Shown here: positions 7,768 to 17,322 of the stretch, in pieces
Position numbering within the stretch: position 1 is the first letter of the stretch
Layout: each line of letters starts with the position of its first letter
Assembly (NCBI GenBank): GCA_002296655.1
Contig: DBIN01000019.1
Span: forward strand, 106,328-148,369
Length of the DNA stretch: 42,042 bases
Direction: 5' to 3'
Source of the DNA: Acinetobacter sp. UBA801
Lineage (GTDB): Bacteria > Pseudomonadota > Gammaproteobacteria > Pseudomonadales > Moraxellaceae
The notes under the pieces: model-generated
The model's input: only the letters and a program-made list of their open reading frames with translations
Databases searched by the model: none
What the model was told of the DNA's origin: nothing
Program-made: the position numbers and the translations under genes

Positions 7768-10587
7768 CTATGAGCTGGTTGCTGTATGTTGCGCAAAAAT
7801 ATGTTCTGCTGCATGTTCAACTTGCTGTATACAGGTTTGTAATTCCTGATAACGATTTAAGACCTCTTGTACAAACAGATCATCGGCTTTGCGACGTTCC
7901 TTGCGCAAGGTCGATACAAACTGTTCAAATGAGCCTGTCGCTTCTTGCAGGTTTGGTGTGCCAACATAGCGGGTTGCGCCATACAGACGATGCAACACAT
8001 GTTCGAGTTGCGGGAAATCTTCCAGTTCAATCAGCTGCTCTATTTCATGTAATTCTGTGGCAAAGCTATCTACCAACATTTTTAGTAAATCCACTGCAAG
8101 GTCTTCTTTGTTGGCAGCTAGCATCAGGCTTTGTTGCCAATCCAACACCTGTGGATCTAATGCTTCAATTACAATGGCTTTTTCGACTGCGGGTAGTTTA
8201 TTAAAACTTTGTGTCGTCCAATGAGTTAAAATCTGGATGATTTGTTCAATCTGAATCGGTTTGGTGACGTAGTCATCCATACCGACTTTGAGTAATTTTT
8301 GCTTCTCATCGGCAAGTGCATGCGCGGTGAGGGCAATAATAGGCAAGCGTTTGTGATTTTCCAAAGTCGATTCTAAAGAACGAATCGCACGAGTGGTATC
8401 TACCCCTGACATCACAGGCATTTGAATATCCATAAAGATCAGGTCAAATGGTTGCTGTCCCTGTTCAATACGCTGCTGCAAAATCCCTAAAGCTTCCTGA
8501 CCGCTTTGCGCTTTGGTGGTGGTCACATTCAGTTCACCCAACAAGGCTTCGAGTACAATCAGGTTTGGTAGATGGTCATCCACCGCTAAAACGTGCAGGC
8601 CTTTACCATCAAATGATGCAGAATCCTGTTCATCAAAACTATTTTCATTCCTGAGTAATTCAATTAAGGCTGAACGACTGAGCGGTTGATATAAAGCGCG
8701 CGCACGATATTCATTTAACAGGCTTGGATCTAGCGCCATTTGATAGCCATACACCGCCAAATTGCCTTGATAACGGGTACGGATTTCTTTTAATAAAGCT
8801 TCGGTGTCGCCACTATGATCAACAATCAACCAAGTGTTGTCTTGTAGGCTAGATACATCTTTTAAGCGGCTAAATAAGTCTAAAATTGAAGCGGCTTCAA
8901 TATGTTGCACAGCATAATTTTCAAGATAATGACGCAAGACATTTGCTGTGGCAGGGTGTGCTAAATAGGATACCACTTGAATCTCTTTGAAGCTTGGATG
9001 TTGCTGAGCATGCGCTTCATCTACTGCAAACATGGCAGTAAACCAGAAGGTCGAGCCTTTTTCGGTTGGGGCGCGTTCCTGATTGTCTTCAAAGCCAATT
9101 TGACCTTGCATCAAATGCACCAACTGTTTAGAAATAGCCAAGCCTAAGCCTGTACCACCAAATTGACGCGTGACCGAAGTATCACCTTGAGAGAACGACT
9201 CAAACAGTTTTTTACGGTCTGTGCCGCTTAAACCAATGCCGCTGTCTTGGACGCTAAAGTGGATGAGGCATTGTCCAATATCATCATGTTCTACCCGCGC
9301 CCGTACAATAATTTCACCATCGGGGGTGAATTTAATCGCATTGGAAATTAAATTGGTTAAAATTTGCTTGAAACGTAAAGCATCGCCCAGCACATATTGC
9401 GGCACGTTATCGGCAAAATAAAAGGCCATGTTGATGTGTTTTTGCGCAGCCAAAGGTGAGAGCATATCCATCACATCAAAAATGGCTTCTTCTAAATCAA
9501 AGGGTGCGGTATCCAGTTCCAGTTTGCCTGCATCAATTTTGGAAAAATCCAACACGTCATTAATGAGTGCTAAAAGATGCGCCGATGATTTACGAATAGT
9601 TTGTAAATACAAATTCTGCTCATTGCTTAGGTTTTCCTGACGCAATAACAGGTGAATAAAGCCATCAATACTGTTCAGCGGTGTTCTGAGTTCGTGACTG
9701 ATGTTGGCTAAAAATACCGATTTAGACTGATTGGCAGAAATCGCTTGGTCACGTGCCTGACGATAAGTAATGTTCTGCACTTCCAAAGTATCGAGGGTGC
9801 GACGCAAGTCATCTTCAGTTTGTTCGGTGTGTTCTTTGAGTTCAAGAAAGCTGAAATGCAGGCGTTTTACCACATTGGCAATATCACGCTGCAATAAGCG
9901 TAATTCGCCAGTACTGTTAATGACCATGTGTTGATCGAGCGTATCGGCATTCAGGCGTTGTAGCTGCATGCGGATTTCATACATAGGTGCAATCCAGCGT
10001 CGAGAATAGAAATTCAGACACAGCAATAACAACAATAGGGTCAGCAAGCCTGTGGCAATTAATACAATCATGACCCGATAACGGGCAATTTGTAGCGGTT
10101 GATTGTCTAGTTCAATCAGCAACCATGCAGGTCGATTGACGTCTTGCTGAATTTGCATGCCATACACATGATTATTTTTATACAGGATTGGGCCAAAAAA
10201 TTCGGCATTTTTAGGGAACTTGGGCCATTCAGCTTGGTCTTGAAAACCCATGCTTAAACGGCGTGTACCTGAAGCATCAATCAGTGCAGTACGAATCAAG
10301 TGCTTTTCGTTCATCATATTTTGCATATAAGAACGTGCTTCTTCGTACTTCCATGGGAAGCTAGACAATTGATCTAGGGCTGCTTCAGACGGTAATTCAA
10401 ATCGAGTTAAAATCGCAATCGCCATTTGCCGCTGTTGTGCTTTTGCGGCATTCGAGGTTTCAGATAAAACCAACATCGTGCCGACGCATGCCAAAACCAT
10501 AATTGGCACAAAAATAAGTGCAATCAGCTGTCCATAAGCATGATTTAAATGTAAGCGCTTAAATAACTTTTTATTGATATTTGACAT
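7768..10587 (-). CDS. gacS: Hybrid sensor histidine kinase, GacS/BarA type
   Basis: A 939-residue inner-membrane tripartite kinase that by family would signal through HPt to a GacA-like regulator controlling small RNAs. Domains in order: transmembrane helix about 20-42; a periplasmic sensor about 43-170; second helix about 172-192; HAMP about 195-247; a coiled linker; HisKA with phospho-acceptor H298 in SHELRTPLN; HATPase with N416, DSGIGL at 448-453 and GGTGLGLA at 477-484; a degenerate receiver-like segment about 535-645; a receiver with D670/D671, phospho-acceptor D720 in FMDIQMPVMSG and K776; and a C-terminal HPt with H866 (HRLYGATRYVG). It is divergent from cysM, with rlmD and relA beyond, an order also known next to gacS in Pseudomonas. 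The cognate regulator gene is not in the window. Confidence 0.93.
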   Translation of the reverse strand: MSNINKKLFKRLHLNHAYGQLIALIFVPIMVLACVGTMLVLSETSNAAKAQQRQMAIAILTRFELPSEAALDQLSSFPWKYEEARSYMQNMMNEKHLIRTALIDASGTRRLSMGFQDQAEWPKFPKNAEFFGPILYKNNHVYGMQIQQDVNRPAWLLIELDNQPLQIARYRVMIVLIATGLLTLLLLLLCLNFYSRRWIAPMYEIRMQLQRLNADTLDQHMVINSTGELRLLQRDIANVVKRLHFSFLELKEHTEQTEDDLRRTLDTLEVQNITYRQARDQAISANQSKSVFLANISHELRTPLNSIDGFIHLLLRQENLSNEQNLYLQTIRKSSAHLLALINDVLDFSKIDAGKLELDTAPFDLEEAIFDVMDMLSPLAAQKHINMAFYFADNVPQYVLGDALRFKQILTNLISNAIKFTPDGEIIVRARVEHDDIGQCLIHFSVQDSGIGLSGTDRKKLFESFSQGDTSVTRQFGGTGLGLAISKQLVHLMQGQIGFEDNQERAPTEKGSTFWFTAMFAVDEAHAQQHPSFKEIQVVSYLAHPATANVLRHYLENYAVQHIEAASILDLFSRLKDVSSLQDNTWLIVDHSGDTEALLKEIRTRYQGNLAVYGYQMALDPSLLNEYRARALYQPLSRSALIELLRNENSFDEQDSASFDGKGLHVLAVDDHLPNLIVLEALLGELNVTTTKAQSGQEALGILQQRIEQGQQPFDLIFMDIQMPVMSGVDTTRAIRSLESTLENHKRLPIIALTAHALADEKQKLLKVGMDDYVTKPIQIEQIIQILTHWTTQSFNKLPAVEKAIVIEALDPQVLDWQQSLMLAANKEDLAVDLLKMLVDSFATELHEIEQLIELEDFPQLEHVLHRLYGATRYVGTPNLQEATGSFEQFVSTLRKERRKADDLFVQEVLNRYQELQTCIQQVEHAAEHIFAQHTATSS

Positions 10588-10889
10588 GGTTAACGCAGTT
10601 TAATCCCTATGTTTGGCAGTTTAGCACGCTTTATTTCTACTGACTGTGTTTTCATCTGTTAGACGTGTACGGTGCAGCTTTATCTTGCAATTAATCTGTG
10701 TGTATTTTTTTGCATTCATCCCGCAAAAGACAATCTGAAACTGTGTTCATCTTGCTTAGAATTGTGCAGGCGGTGAGTGATGCATAAATTGTCGGCAGAC
10801 TAGTGCTGTTTTGATAAAAAGCCTGCGAAAAACGTGCAGGAAGGTGCAAATTTTCATACAATAAGCCCACCTTGATATTGGTGCAAAGC
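10588..10889. other. Divergent gacS/cysM promoter region
   Basis: About 300 bp between two divergently transcribed genes, so it must hold both promoters. An imperfect inverted repeat, GCCTGC near 10821 and GCAGGA near 10836, lies about 50 bp before the cysM start, and a TACAAT at 10857-10862 could serve as its -10 box, though no good -35 is seen. No gene is recognised here. Confidence 0.45.
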
Positions 10890-11822
10890 ATGCGTGATAC
10901 CCAACCAGATTTCCAAAGTGATGAATTTTTGTTAGATCATTATGTGGGCAAAACCCCATTAGTGCGTTTGCAGCGTTTGGCAAGTCATACGCAGGCAACG
11001 GTTTTAGCAAAACTGGAAGGCAATAACCCTGCGGGTTCTGTTAAAGATCGTCCTGCCTATAACATGATTATGCAGGCAGAAAAACGCGGTGAAATTCAAC
11101 CGGGCGATACTTTAATTGAAGCAACGAGTGGTAATACGGGCATTGCTTTGGCGATGGTAGCAGCCATGCGCGGCTATAAAATGCAGCTGATCATGCCTGA
11201 CAATATGAGCCAAGAGCGTAAAGATGCCATGCGTGCCTATGGTGCAGAGTTGATTGAAGTAACCAAAGCACAAGGTATGGAAGGCGCACGTGATTTAGCT
11301 TTGCAAATGCAGCGCGAAGGCAAAGGCTTGGTGCTAAACCAATTTGGGAATCCAGATAATGTTGAAGCACATTACCTGACCACAGGACCTGAAATTTGGC
11401 AGCAAACGGGCGGTAAAATTACCCACTTTGTTAGCTCTATGGGTACAACAGGCACCATTATGGGCGTGTCTAAATACTTAAAAGAACAAAACCCAGAGAT
11501 TCAAATTATTGGTTTACAACCTTCAGATGGTTCAAGTATTGCAGGGATTCGCCGTTGGCCTGAAGCGTATTTACCCACCATTTTTGACCGTAGCCGTGTT
11601 GACCGTATTATTGATATTCCGCAAATTGAAGCGGAAAAAACCATGCGTAAATTGGCGCAAAAAGAAGGTATCAGTGCAGGCACATCATCGGGTGGGGCGG
11701 TTTGGGCTGCTTTAAAAATTGCCGAAGAAAATCCAGACGCAGTCATTGTTTGTATTGTCTGTGACCGTGGAGATCGTTATTTATCGACAGGTTTATTCTC
11801 TGTTCAAGATACTGAATCGTGA
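10890..11822 (+). CDS. cysM: Cysteine synthase B (O-acetylserine sulfhydrylase)
   Basis: A PLP-dependent enzyme making cysteine from O-acetylserine and sulfide or thiosulfate. I place the start at the ATG at 10890 (MRDTQPDF); an in-frame TTG at 10872 adds six residues with no better ribosome site. The PLP lysine is in NPAGSVKDRPA, the cofactor-binding loops are TSGNTG and MGTTGT, and GTSSGG near the C terminus binds the phosphate. The CysM type is supported by length (310 residues) and by the conserved GacS/RlmD/RelA neighbourhood. The exonuclease gene follows after 35 bp, so it may lead an operon running to relA. Confidence 0.92.
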   Translation: MRDTQPDFQSDEFLLDHYVGKTPLVRLQRLASHTQATVLAKLEGNNPAGSVKDRPAYNMIMQAEKRGEIQPGDTLIEATSGNTGIALAMVAAMRGYKMQLIMPDNMSQERKDAMRAYGAELIEVTKAQGMEGARDLALQMQREGKGLVLNQFGNPDNVEAHYLTTGPEIWQQTGGKITHFVSSMGTTGTIMGVSKYLKEQNPEIQIIGLQPSDGSSIAGIRRWPEAYLPTIFDRSRVDRIIDIPQIEAEKTMRKLAQKEGISAGTSSGGAVWAALKIAEENPDAVIVCIVCDRGDRYLSTGLFSVQDTES

Positions 11823-11857
11823 TATCCATATTTCTATCACCCATTGAGTAAGAATTT

Positions 11858-12733
11858 ATGCGTTTACCTGTGCTGATTTTCGATATAGAAACCGTTACCG
11901 ATTTGAAGTCAGGCGCGCATTTATATCAGCTGGATTTGCCTGAGGCTGAACTTGAACAGGCGTTGATGAAACTGCGTCGCCAAGAAGCTGGAACCGATTT
12001 TCAGCGTTTGCCCTTGCACGAAATTGTGTGTATTTCAGGCTTGTGGATTGATGAACACGGCATGAAGCTGTTTTCCTTTAGCCGTGAACACGACAGCGAA
12101 GCAACAATGCTGAAAAAGTTTTTGTCTATTTTTGATAAGCGTCATCCGACTTTGGTCAGTTGGAACGGGTCGCAGTTTGATTTGCCAGTGATTTTATTCC
12201 GTGCCATGTATCACGGGTTGTCTGCGCCAAGTTTATTTGATCAGGGCGAGATTGATCAGCAAAAACGCTATAACAATTATCAAAATCGTTACCATCAGCG
12301 TCATGTCGATTTAATGGATGTGATGGCCATGTTCAATGGTCGTCATTTCCAAAAGTTGGATGACATTGCGTATTTGCTAGGTTTTCCGGGTAAGCGTGTA
12401 GATGCGGGCTATCATGTTCCTGCATTTATGCAAAGCGGTGAATGGTCGAGACTGACGCGTTATTGTGAAGGCGATGTCTTAAATACTTGGCTCATTTACC
12501 TGCGTTGGCTGCTGCTCAAAGGTCAATTACTGCTTGAAGATCATACTTTATGGGTACAGCACACCATTCAATATTTGCATACCCAGCCGCAGCATACAGA
12601 TTTTTTAAGCGTGTGGCAGCACAGTTCGCAGCAAACTGAATTTACCTGTACAGATTTTCCTGAAAAAAGTGTCACCACGCCTTCAAATGAATCCGTGAAG
12701 CCTTTTCAATCTCCCTCATCATCCGATATTTAG
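11858..12733 (+). CDS. Predicted 3'-5' exonuclease, PolB-like DEDDy type
   Basis: A 291-residue protein of the family related to the proofreading domain of B-type DNA polymerases (PF10108-like). Three exonuclease motifs are visible: FDIET at residues 8-12, SWNGSQFDLPV in the middle, and YCEGDVLNT with the tyrosine-aspartate pair of the DEDDy subclass. The conserved LDDIAYLLGFPGK segment lies between the last two. The final 45 or so residues are Ser/Thr/Pro/Gln-rich and look disordered. It has no polymerase domain, so it is a free-standing nuclease of unknown substrate. It sits 6 bp before rlmD, almost certainly in one transcript with it. Confidence 0.85.
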   Translation: MRLPVLIFDIETVTDLKSGAHLYQLDLPEAELEQALMKLRRQEAGTDFQRLPLHEIVCISGLWIDEHGMKLFSFSREHDSEATMLKKFLSIFDKRHPTLVSWNGSQFDLPVILFRAMYHGLSAPSLFDQGEIDQQKRYNNYQNRYHQRHVDLMDVMAMFNGRHFQKLDDIAYLLGFPGKRVDAGYHVPAFMQSGEWSRLTRYCEGDVLNTWLIYLRWLLLKGQLLLEDHTLWVQHTIQYLHTQPQHTDFLSVWQHSSQQTEFTCTDFPEKSVTTPSNESVKPFQSPSSSDI

Positions 12734-12739
12734 ACTGAT

Positions 12740-14131
12740 ATGAAGCATCGCAGTAAAAACCGTACCACGCAGCAGGCTGAGTATTGCTTTCAGGTGGAAT
12801 CGTTGTCACATGAAGGGCGCGGGATTGCACACTATACAGCTCAGTCGGGTCATCCAGACGAGAAGGAAGGGAAAACAGTTTTTATTGAGGGCGCATTGCC
12901 TGGTGAAACGGTACGCGCCAAAATTACGCATAGTAACAAACGCTTAGAAGAAGCTGAGTGTCTGGAAGTGCTGAGCGAGCCTTCGCTATTACGGGTCACG
13001 CCGCCGTGTCCCCATTATCAGCGTTGCGGTGGTTGCAGTATGCAACATATTCAGTGGGATGAGCAGATTCATCTCAAACAACAGGTATTGCAGTCGCATC
13101 TGCAACATTTTGCACAAATTCAGCCTAAAGAATGGTTAGCACCTTTGCGTTCACAGCGTAAAGATTATCGCCGTAAAGCCCGTGTTGGGGTGCGCTATAT
13201 CGCCAGTCAAGATAAATTGGTGGTCGGTTTTCGCGAGCGCAATAGCAATAAACTGACCCCAATTGACCGTTGTATGGTGTTGGATCAGGCTTTTGGTTCG
13301 TTAACACGAATCAAGCAGCTATTCCAAAGTCTAACAGGCAAAGCCCATATTGGTCATATAGAATTGGCAATGGGAGATCAAGAGATTGCTTTGGTGGTGC
13401 GGCATACAGAACAACTATCTGTAGCCGATATCAACCAGTTACAACAGTTTGCGTTACAGAAACACTGGCAATTGTATTTGCAGCCTGAAGGTCCAGACAG
13501 TTTGCATCGGGTAGATGATCCACATGCAGCAATGCGTTTACATTATCGTTTAGATGATTTTGATGTGAATTTTAGCTTTCATCCGCAAGACTTTACCCAA
13601 GTCAACTCTACAATTAATCCACAGATGGTTAAGCTGGCATGTGATTTGCTTAATTTGAAATCAGGTGATCGGGTGCTTGATCTGTTTTGTGGATTAGGCA
13701 ACTTTTCCTTGCCGCTTGCGCGTTGTGTAGGTGCAACAGGAAAGGTGGTTGCTGTAGAGGGTTCAGAGCAAATGGTGCAGCGTGGTCAAGAGAATGCGCA
13801 ATCCAATGATTTGGACAATGTTAAGTTTTATTCACAAGATTTAACAAAAGATTTTTCGCATCATTCTTGGGCAAATCAAGGATTTGAGGCATTATTAATT
13901 GATCCTCCGCGTTCAGGCGCAGAGGAAGTGATGTATTATGTGCCCAAATTTGGCGCAGATAGAATCGTTTATGTGTCTTGTAATCCAGCTACACTCGCAA
14001 GGGATGCTGGTGTATTGGTCAGGCAGGGTTATCAATTGAAAAAAGCAGGCGTAATGGATATGTTCCCACATACGGGACATGTCGAATCCATTGCCTTGTT
14101 TGAGAAAGAAAAGCAAATAAACGATTTATAA
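12740..14131 (+). CDS. rlmD: 23S rRNA (uracil-1939-C5)-methyltransferase RlmD
   Basis: An SAM-dependent enzyme (formerly RumA) that makes m5U1939 in 23S rRNA. The 463-residue protein has an N-terminal TRAM domain (about 12-76), an iron-sulfur cluster site at C90, C96, C99 and C178 ([10 protein letters not shown] and DRCMV), the SAM motif [16 protein letters not shown], the DPPRSGAEE motif, and the catalytic cysteine in [12 protein letters not shown]. Spacing and length match E. coli RlmD. It lies between the exonuclease gene (6 bp) and relA (29 bp) on the same strand. Confidence 0.95.
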   Translation: MKHRSKNRTTQQAEYCFQVESLSHEGRGIAHYTAQSGHPDEKEGKTVFIEGALPGETVRAKITHSNKRLEEAECLEVLSEPSLLRVTPPCPHYQRCGGCSMQHIQWDEQIHLKQQVLQSHLQHFAQIQPKEWLAPLRSQRKDYRRKARVGVRYIASQDKLVVGFRERNSNKLTPIDRCMVLDQAFGSLTRIKQLFQSLTGKAHIGHIELAMGDQEIALVVRHTEQLSVADINQLQQFALQKHWQLYLQPEGPDSLHRVDDPHAAMRLHYRLDDFDVNFSFHPQDFTQVNSTINPQMVKLACDLLNLKSGDRVLDLFCGLGNFSLPLARCVGATGKVVAVEGSEQMVQRGQENAQSNDLDNVKFYSQDLTKDFSHHSWANQGFEALLIDPPRSGAEEVMYYVPKFGADRIVYVSCNPATLARDAGVLVRQGYQLKKAGVMDMFPHTGHVESIALFEKEKQINDL

Positions 14132-14160
14132 TATGAAGTACATAGAGGTAGGAGAAGGGT

Positions 14161-16467
14161 ATGGTCACAGTACGTGAACAACTTCCTGGACGTTTAAATG
14201 AACTGTCTGAGGAAACGACTGTAGAACATGCCGAGCAAGCCCGACAGGATTTAGCAGAATGGCTAGACCGAGTTCGTGGGATTTACGATGGGGCGGCACT
14301 TGAACAATTAGAACGCGTTGCCAGTTATACCCTGAAAAAAGAGCTGGAAACAGATGTTAGTCATCCATCGCATACCCTGTATACAGGTATTGAGATGGCA
14401 AATATCTTAGCGCACTTGCATGTTGACGAAGACACTTTGTCTGCGGCGGTGCTCTATCGTAGCGTGCGTGAAAATGTCCTAAAGTTAGATGAAGTACGTG
14501 AAAAATTTGGTGAAGCAGTTTATGGCTTGATCAAAGGCACCTTGTCGATGGGTAAGTTGTCTGAACTGATTGAGAAAAATAAGCGTTTAGAAGACCACTT
14601 TAATAATAACCAGCGTGAACATTTAACAGGCATTTATAAAATGCTGATTTCCATGACGGAAGATGTGCGCGTGGTACTGATTAAACTGGCAGAACGTACC
14701 TATTCATTACGTGAGTTGGCAACTGCTTCCAAAGAACGTCAGGAACGTGTGGCCCGAGAAATTTTAACGATTTACTCGCCATTGGCACACCGTTTAGGGA
14801 TTGCCCAACTGAAATGGGAACTCGAAGATTTAGCATTCCGTTATTTGGCACCAGACCGTTATAAAGAAATTGCAACTTTACTGAATGAAAAGCGTTTAGA
14901 ACGTGAAAACTACATTCAAAACGTAATTGAGCAATTGCGTACAGAGCTAGGCAATAACGGTATTCACGCCGAAATTAGTGGACGGGTGAAACACATTTAT
15001 TCGATTTATCGAAAAATGAAGAGTAAAAATCTCAGCTTCGACCAACTCTATGACATTCGTGCTGTACGTGTTTTGGTGAAAACCATTCCAGAGTGCTATC
15101 ACTCTTTGGGCATCGTACACCAATTGTGGCGGCATATTCCGCACCAGTTTGATGATTACATTACCAATCCAAAAGCCAATGGTTATCGCTCATTGCATAC
15201 TGCAGTGATTGCAGAAAACAAGTCGCTTGAAGTGCAAATTCGTACTTTGGATATGCACCAAGAAGCCGAGCTTGGGGTATGTTCACATTTTAATTATAAA
15301 GAAGGTTCTAAAGCCACAGACCATTCTTTCAATCATCGTTTGCATTCGTTACGTTCTGTTTTGGAGCATTATCAGGAACGTAACGATGCTAGCGCACATA
15401 AAGAAGATGATGATTCTGAAAACTTTGAACAAATCCAAGAGTTTGAAGATTTTGAAAAAATTTATGTGTTCAGCCGTGATGGTGATATTAAAGAGTTACC
15501 ACGTGGCTCAACAGTGCTGGACTTTGCCTATCATGTGCATACCGAAGTGGGTAACAAATGTTATGCTGCACGGGTCAATCAGCGCTATGTACCGCTCACC
15601 TACAGCTTAAAAACAGGGGAGCAAGTCGAGATTTTGACCAAAAAAGACCGTGAACCGAACCGTGATTGGTTGGTGAACTCTTTAGGTTATATTAAAACGG
15701 CACGTGCGCGTGATAAACTGCGTCATTGGTTTAGACAGCAAGACCGCAGTAAAAATCTCGAAGTTGGGCGTGAAGTACTCAACAAAGAATTGTCACGTTT
15801 GGCGATTCATCCAAAAAGTATTGATTTAAATGATTATTGCAATCACTTTAACGTCAAAACAGGTGAAGACATTCTGATTGGTCTGGTCAATAGTGATATT
15901 AGCTTGCATGCCTTAATTAATCAGGTCAATCGTCACATGCACTTAGATCAGGATGAACCTGAGCTGGTGTTGAAGCCGACTTTGAATCCACGTGCCAGCC
16001 ATACCTTATCGGCACATGGTATTTTGATTGATGGTTTGGATAACGTTGAACTGCATATCGCACAATGCTGTCAGCCAGTGCATGGTGAGGCGATTGCGGG
16101 GTATATCACTCTGAATCGTGGTGTGAGTATTCATAAATTAGCGTGTTCAGACTATGTGCGCATGATTGGTAATGAGCCTGAACGTGCAGTCGAAGCTGAC
16201 TGGGAAATGCAGCCCACCCGTGGTCAAAGCGTGCAGATTGTGGTGGAAGCCTACGACCGCCGCGGTTTGCTCAAAGACTTAACCCAAGTGATTTTTGCTG
16301 ACCAAATTAACATTCGTCAGGTGAATACCATTTCTGAGAATGATGGAATTGCCAACATGAAACTGTTAATTGAGGTCAAAGGCTTGGCGCAACTTTCTCG
16401 TTTGTTGGCGCGTTTGGAGCAGCAACCAGGTATTATCAGTGCACGCCGTTTGGTGCAGGGTAGTTAA
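14161..16467 (+). CDS. relA: GTP pyrophosphokinase RelA
   Basis: The ribosome-associated (p)ppGpp synthetase of the stringent response. The 768-residue protein has an N-terminal hydrolase-like domain whose HD motif is lost (LYRSV at about 98-102), as expected for a synthetase-only RelA; a synthetase domain with YSIYRKMKSKN and NPKANGYRSLHT; a TGS domain (about 430-490); a helical region; the zinc-finger-like AQCCQPV segment; and a C-terminal ACT domain. At the site of the RelA ExDD motif the sequence is QFDD (329-332), so the first acid is glutamine. A GGAG ribosome site precedes the ATG, and a strong terminator follows 14 bp after the stop. Confidence 0.95.
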   Translation: MVTVREQLPGRLNELSEETTVEHAEQARQDLAEWLDRVRGIYDGAALEQLERVASYTLKKELETDVSHPSHTLYTGIEMANILAHLHVDEDTLSAAVLYRSVRENVLKLDEVREKFGEAVYGLIKGTLSMGKLSELIEKNKRLEDHFNNNQREHLTGIYKMLISMTEDVRVVLIKLAERTYSLRELATASKERQERVAREILTIYSPLAHRLGIAQLKWELEDLAFRYLAPDRYKEIATLLNEKRLERENYIQNVIEQLRTELGNNGIHAEISGRVKHIYSIYRKMKSKNLSFDQLYDIRAVRVLVKTIPECYHSLGIVHQLWRHIPHQFDDYITNPKANGYRSLHTAVIAENKSLEVQIRTLDMHQEAELGVCSHFNYKEGSKATDHSFNHRLHSLRSVLEHYQERNDASAHKEDDDSENFEQIQEFEDFEKIYVFSRDGDIKELPRGSTVLDFAYHVHTEVGNKCYAARVNQRYVPLTYSLKTGEQVEILTKKDREPNRDWLVNSLGYIKTARARDKLRHWFRQQDRSKNLEVGREVLNKELSRLAIHPKSIDLNDYCNHFNVKTGEDILIGLVNSDISLHALINQVNRHMHLDQDEPELVLKPTLNPRASHTLSAHGILIDGLDNVELHIAQCCQPVHGEAIAGYITLNRGVSIHKLACSDYVRMIGNEPERAVEADWEMQPTRGQSVQIVVEAYDRRGLLKDLTQVIFADQINIRQVNTISENDGIANMKLLIEVKGLAQLSRLLARLEQQPGIISARRLVQGS

Positions 16468-16481
16468 TCAAAATCGCTTCT

Positions 16482-16510
16482 AAAAAAACCAGCATTGTGC
16501 TGGTTTTTTT
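16482..16510 (+). terminator. Rho-independent terminator after relA
   Basis: Inverted repeat AAAAAAACCAGCA / TGCTGGTTTTTTT with a TTG loop, 14 bp after the relA stop codon and ending in a long T run. Confidence 0.92.
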
Positions 16511-16578
16511 TCTGTATGCCTTAGAGTGGCAATTTTAATTTGCTGTGAGTTGAAGCAAAAGGAATAGGAGGATCAGGG

Positions 16579-17232
16579 ATGAGTAAAACAGATAAAAAAA
16601 TTCATGTAGATGTGAGCCCTATTCATAAAATTTTTGTTCCTGCTGCAACAGATTCACGAACAGAAAAGATTCAACAGCTAAAGCAGGCGATTTATCGGTA
16701 TCGGAATCAATTGTTGTCTGAGTACTTAAAACACGATATTCAAAACAGCGATATTGAGCGTAACCCACATGGCAAGCCATTTTTGATGGCATTCCCTCAA
16801 TTGCAGTTTAACCATAGCCATAGCCGTCAACATTATGCATTGGCAAGCAGTTTTGAGTTGCTAGATATTGGGATAGATATTGAAGACTTAGACCGTAATG
16901 TGCGTTTTGATGGCTTGGCACAACATGCGTTTCATCCCAATGAACTCAAATACTGGCAAGATTTGGAACATGACGCCGATTATTGGTTTCGTGTCTGGAC
17001 AACCAAAGAGGCGGTGTTGAAAGCATCAGGTTTAGGGATTCGTTTAAGCCTAAATGAGTTAGATACCCGTGTGCATCCGAGTGCACAGGGCGGCATTTGT
17101 CATCATCCACAGATTGGGAGTTTTGCTTATCAAAACTTTCGTTTAACAGACTATATGCTGACTGTGGCATGGCGAGCTGCGCCATCCTGCGCAGGCTTTC
17201 AGTTTCCACAAATTCATATTGTTCAGCATTAA
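16579..17232 (+). CDS. 4'-phosphopantetheinyl transferase superfamily protein
   Basis: Expected to transfer phosphopantetheine from CoA to a carrier-protein serine. The 217-residue Sfp/AcpT-like protein shows the family motifs FNHSHS (77-82), GIDIED (98-103, with Mg ligands D100 and E102) and WTTKEAVLKASGLGI (from 140, with K143 and E144). Its length fits the two-subdomain Sfp/EntD/AcpT group rather than the roughly 125-residue AcpS group. No peptide- or polyketide-synthase genes lie in the window, so its carrier protein is unknown. A GGAGG site precedes the ATG. The gene is separated from relA by a terminator, so it should have its own promoter. Confidence 0.88.
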   Translation: MSKTDKKIHVDVSPIHKIFVPAATDSRTEKIQQLKQAIYRYRNQLLSEYLKHDIQNSDIERNPHGKPFLMAFPQLQFNHSHSRQHYALASSFELLDIGIDIEDLDRNVRFDGLAQHAFHPNELKYWQDLEHDADYWFRVWTTKEAVLKASGLGIRLSLNELDTRVHPSAQGGICHHPQIGSFAYQNFRLTDYMLTVAWRAAPSCAGFQFPQIHIVQH

Positions 17233-17275
17233 CATCGCAATATCAGATCAAATATCGTAACGTCAAGGCACAAAA

Positions 17276-17297
17276 AAGCCTATCCGAAGATAGGCTT
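17276..17297 (-). terminator. Terminator of the yajC/secD/secF group
   Basis: Perfect 9-bp stem AAGCCTATC / GATAGGCTT with a 4-nt loop. On the minus strand it is followed by a T run, 26 bp past the secF stop codon. Confidence 0.9.
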
Positions 17298-17322
17298 GCG
17301 TGTTGTTGTCGACAGAAATGTA

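Noticed and set aside
14161..16467. Annotation as the bifunctional enzyme SpoT
   Set aside because: The HD hydrolase motif is lost (LYRSV region) and the synthetase motif is of the acidic RelA type rather than RxKD.
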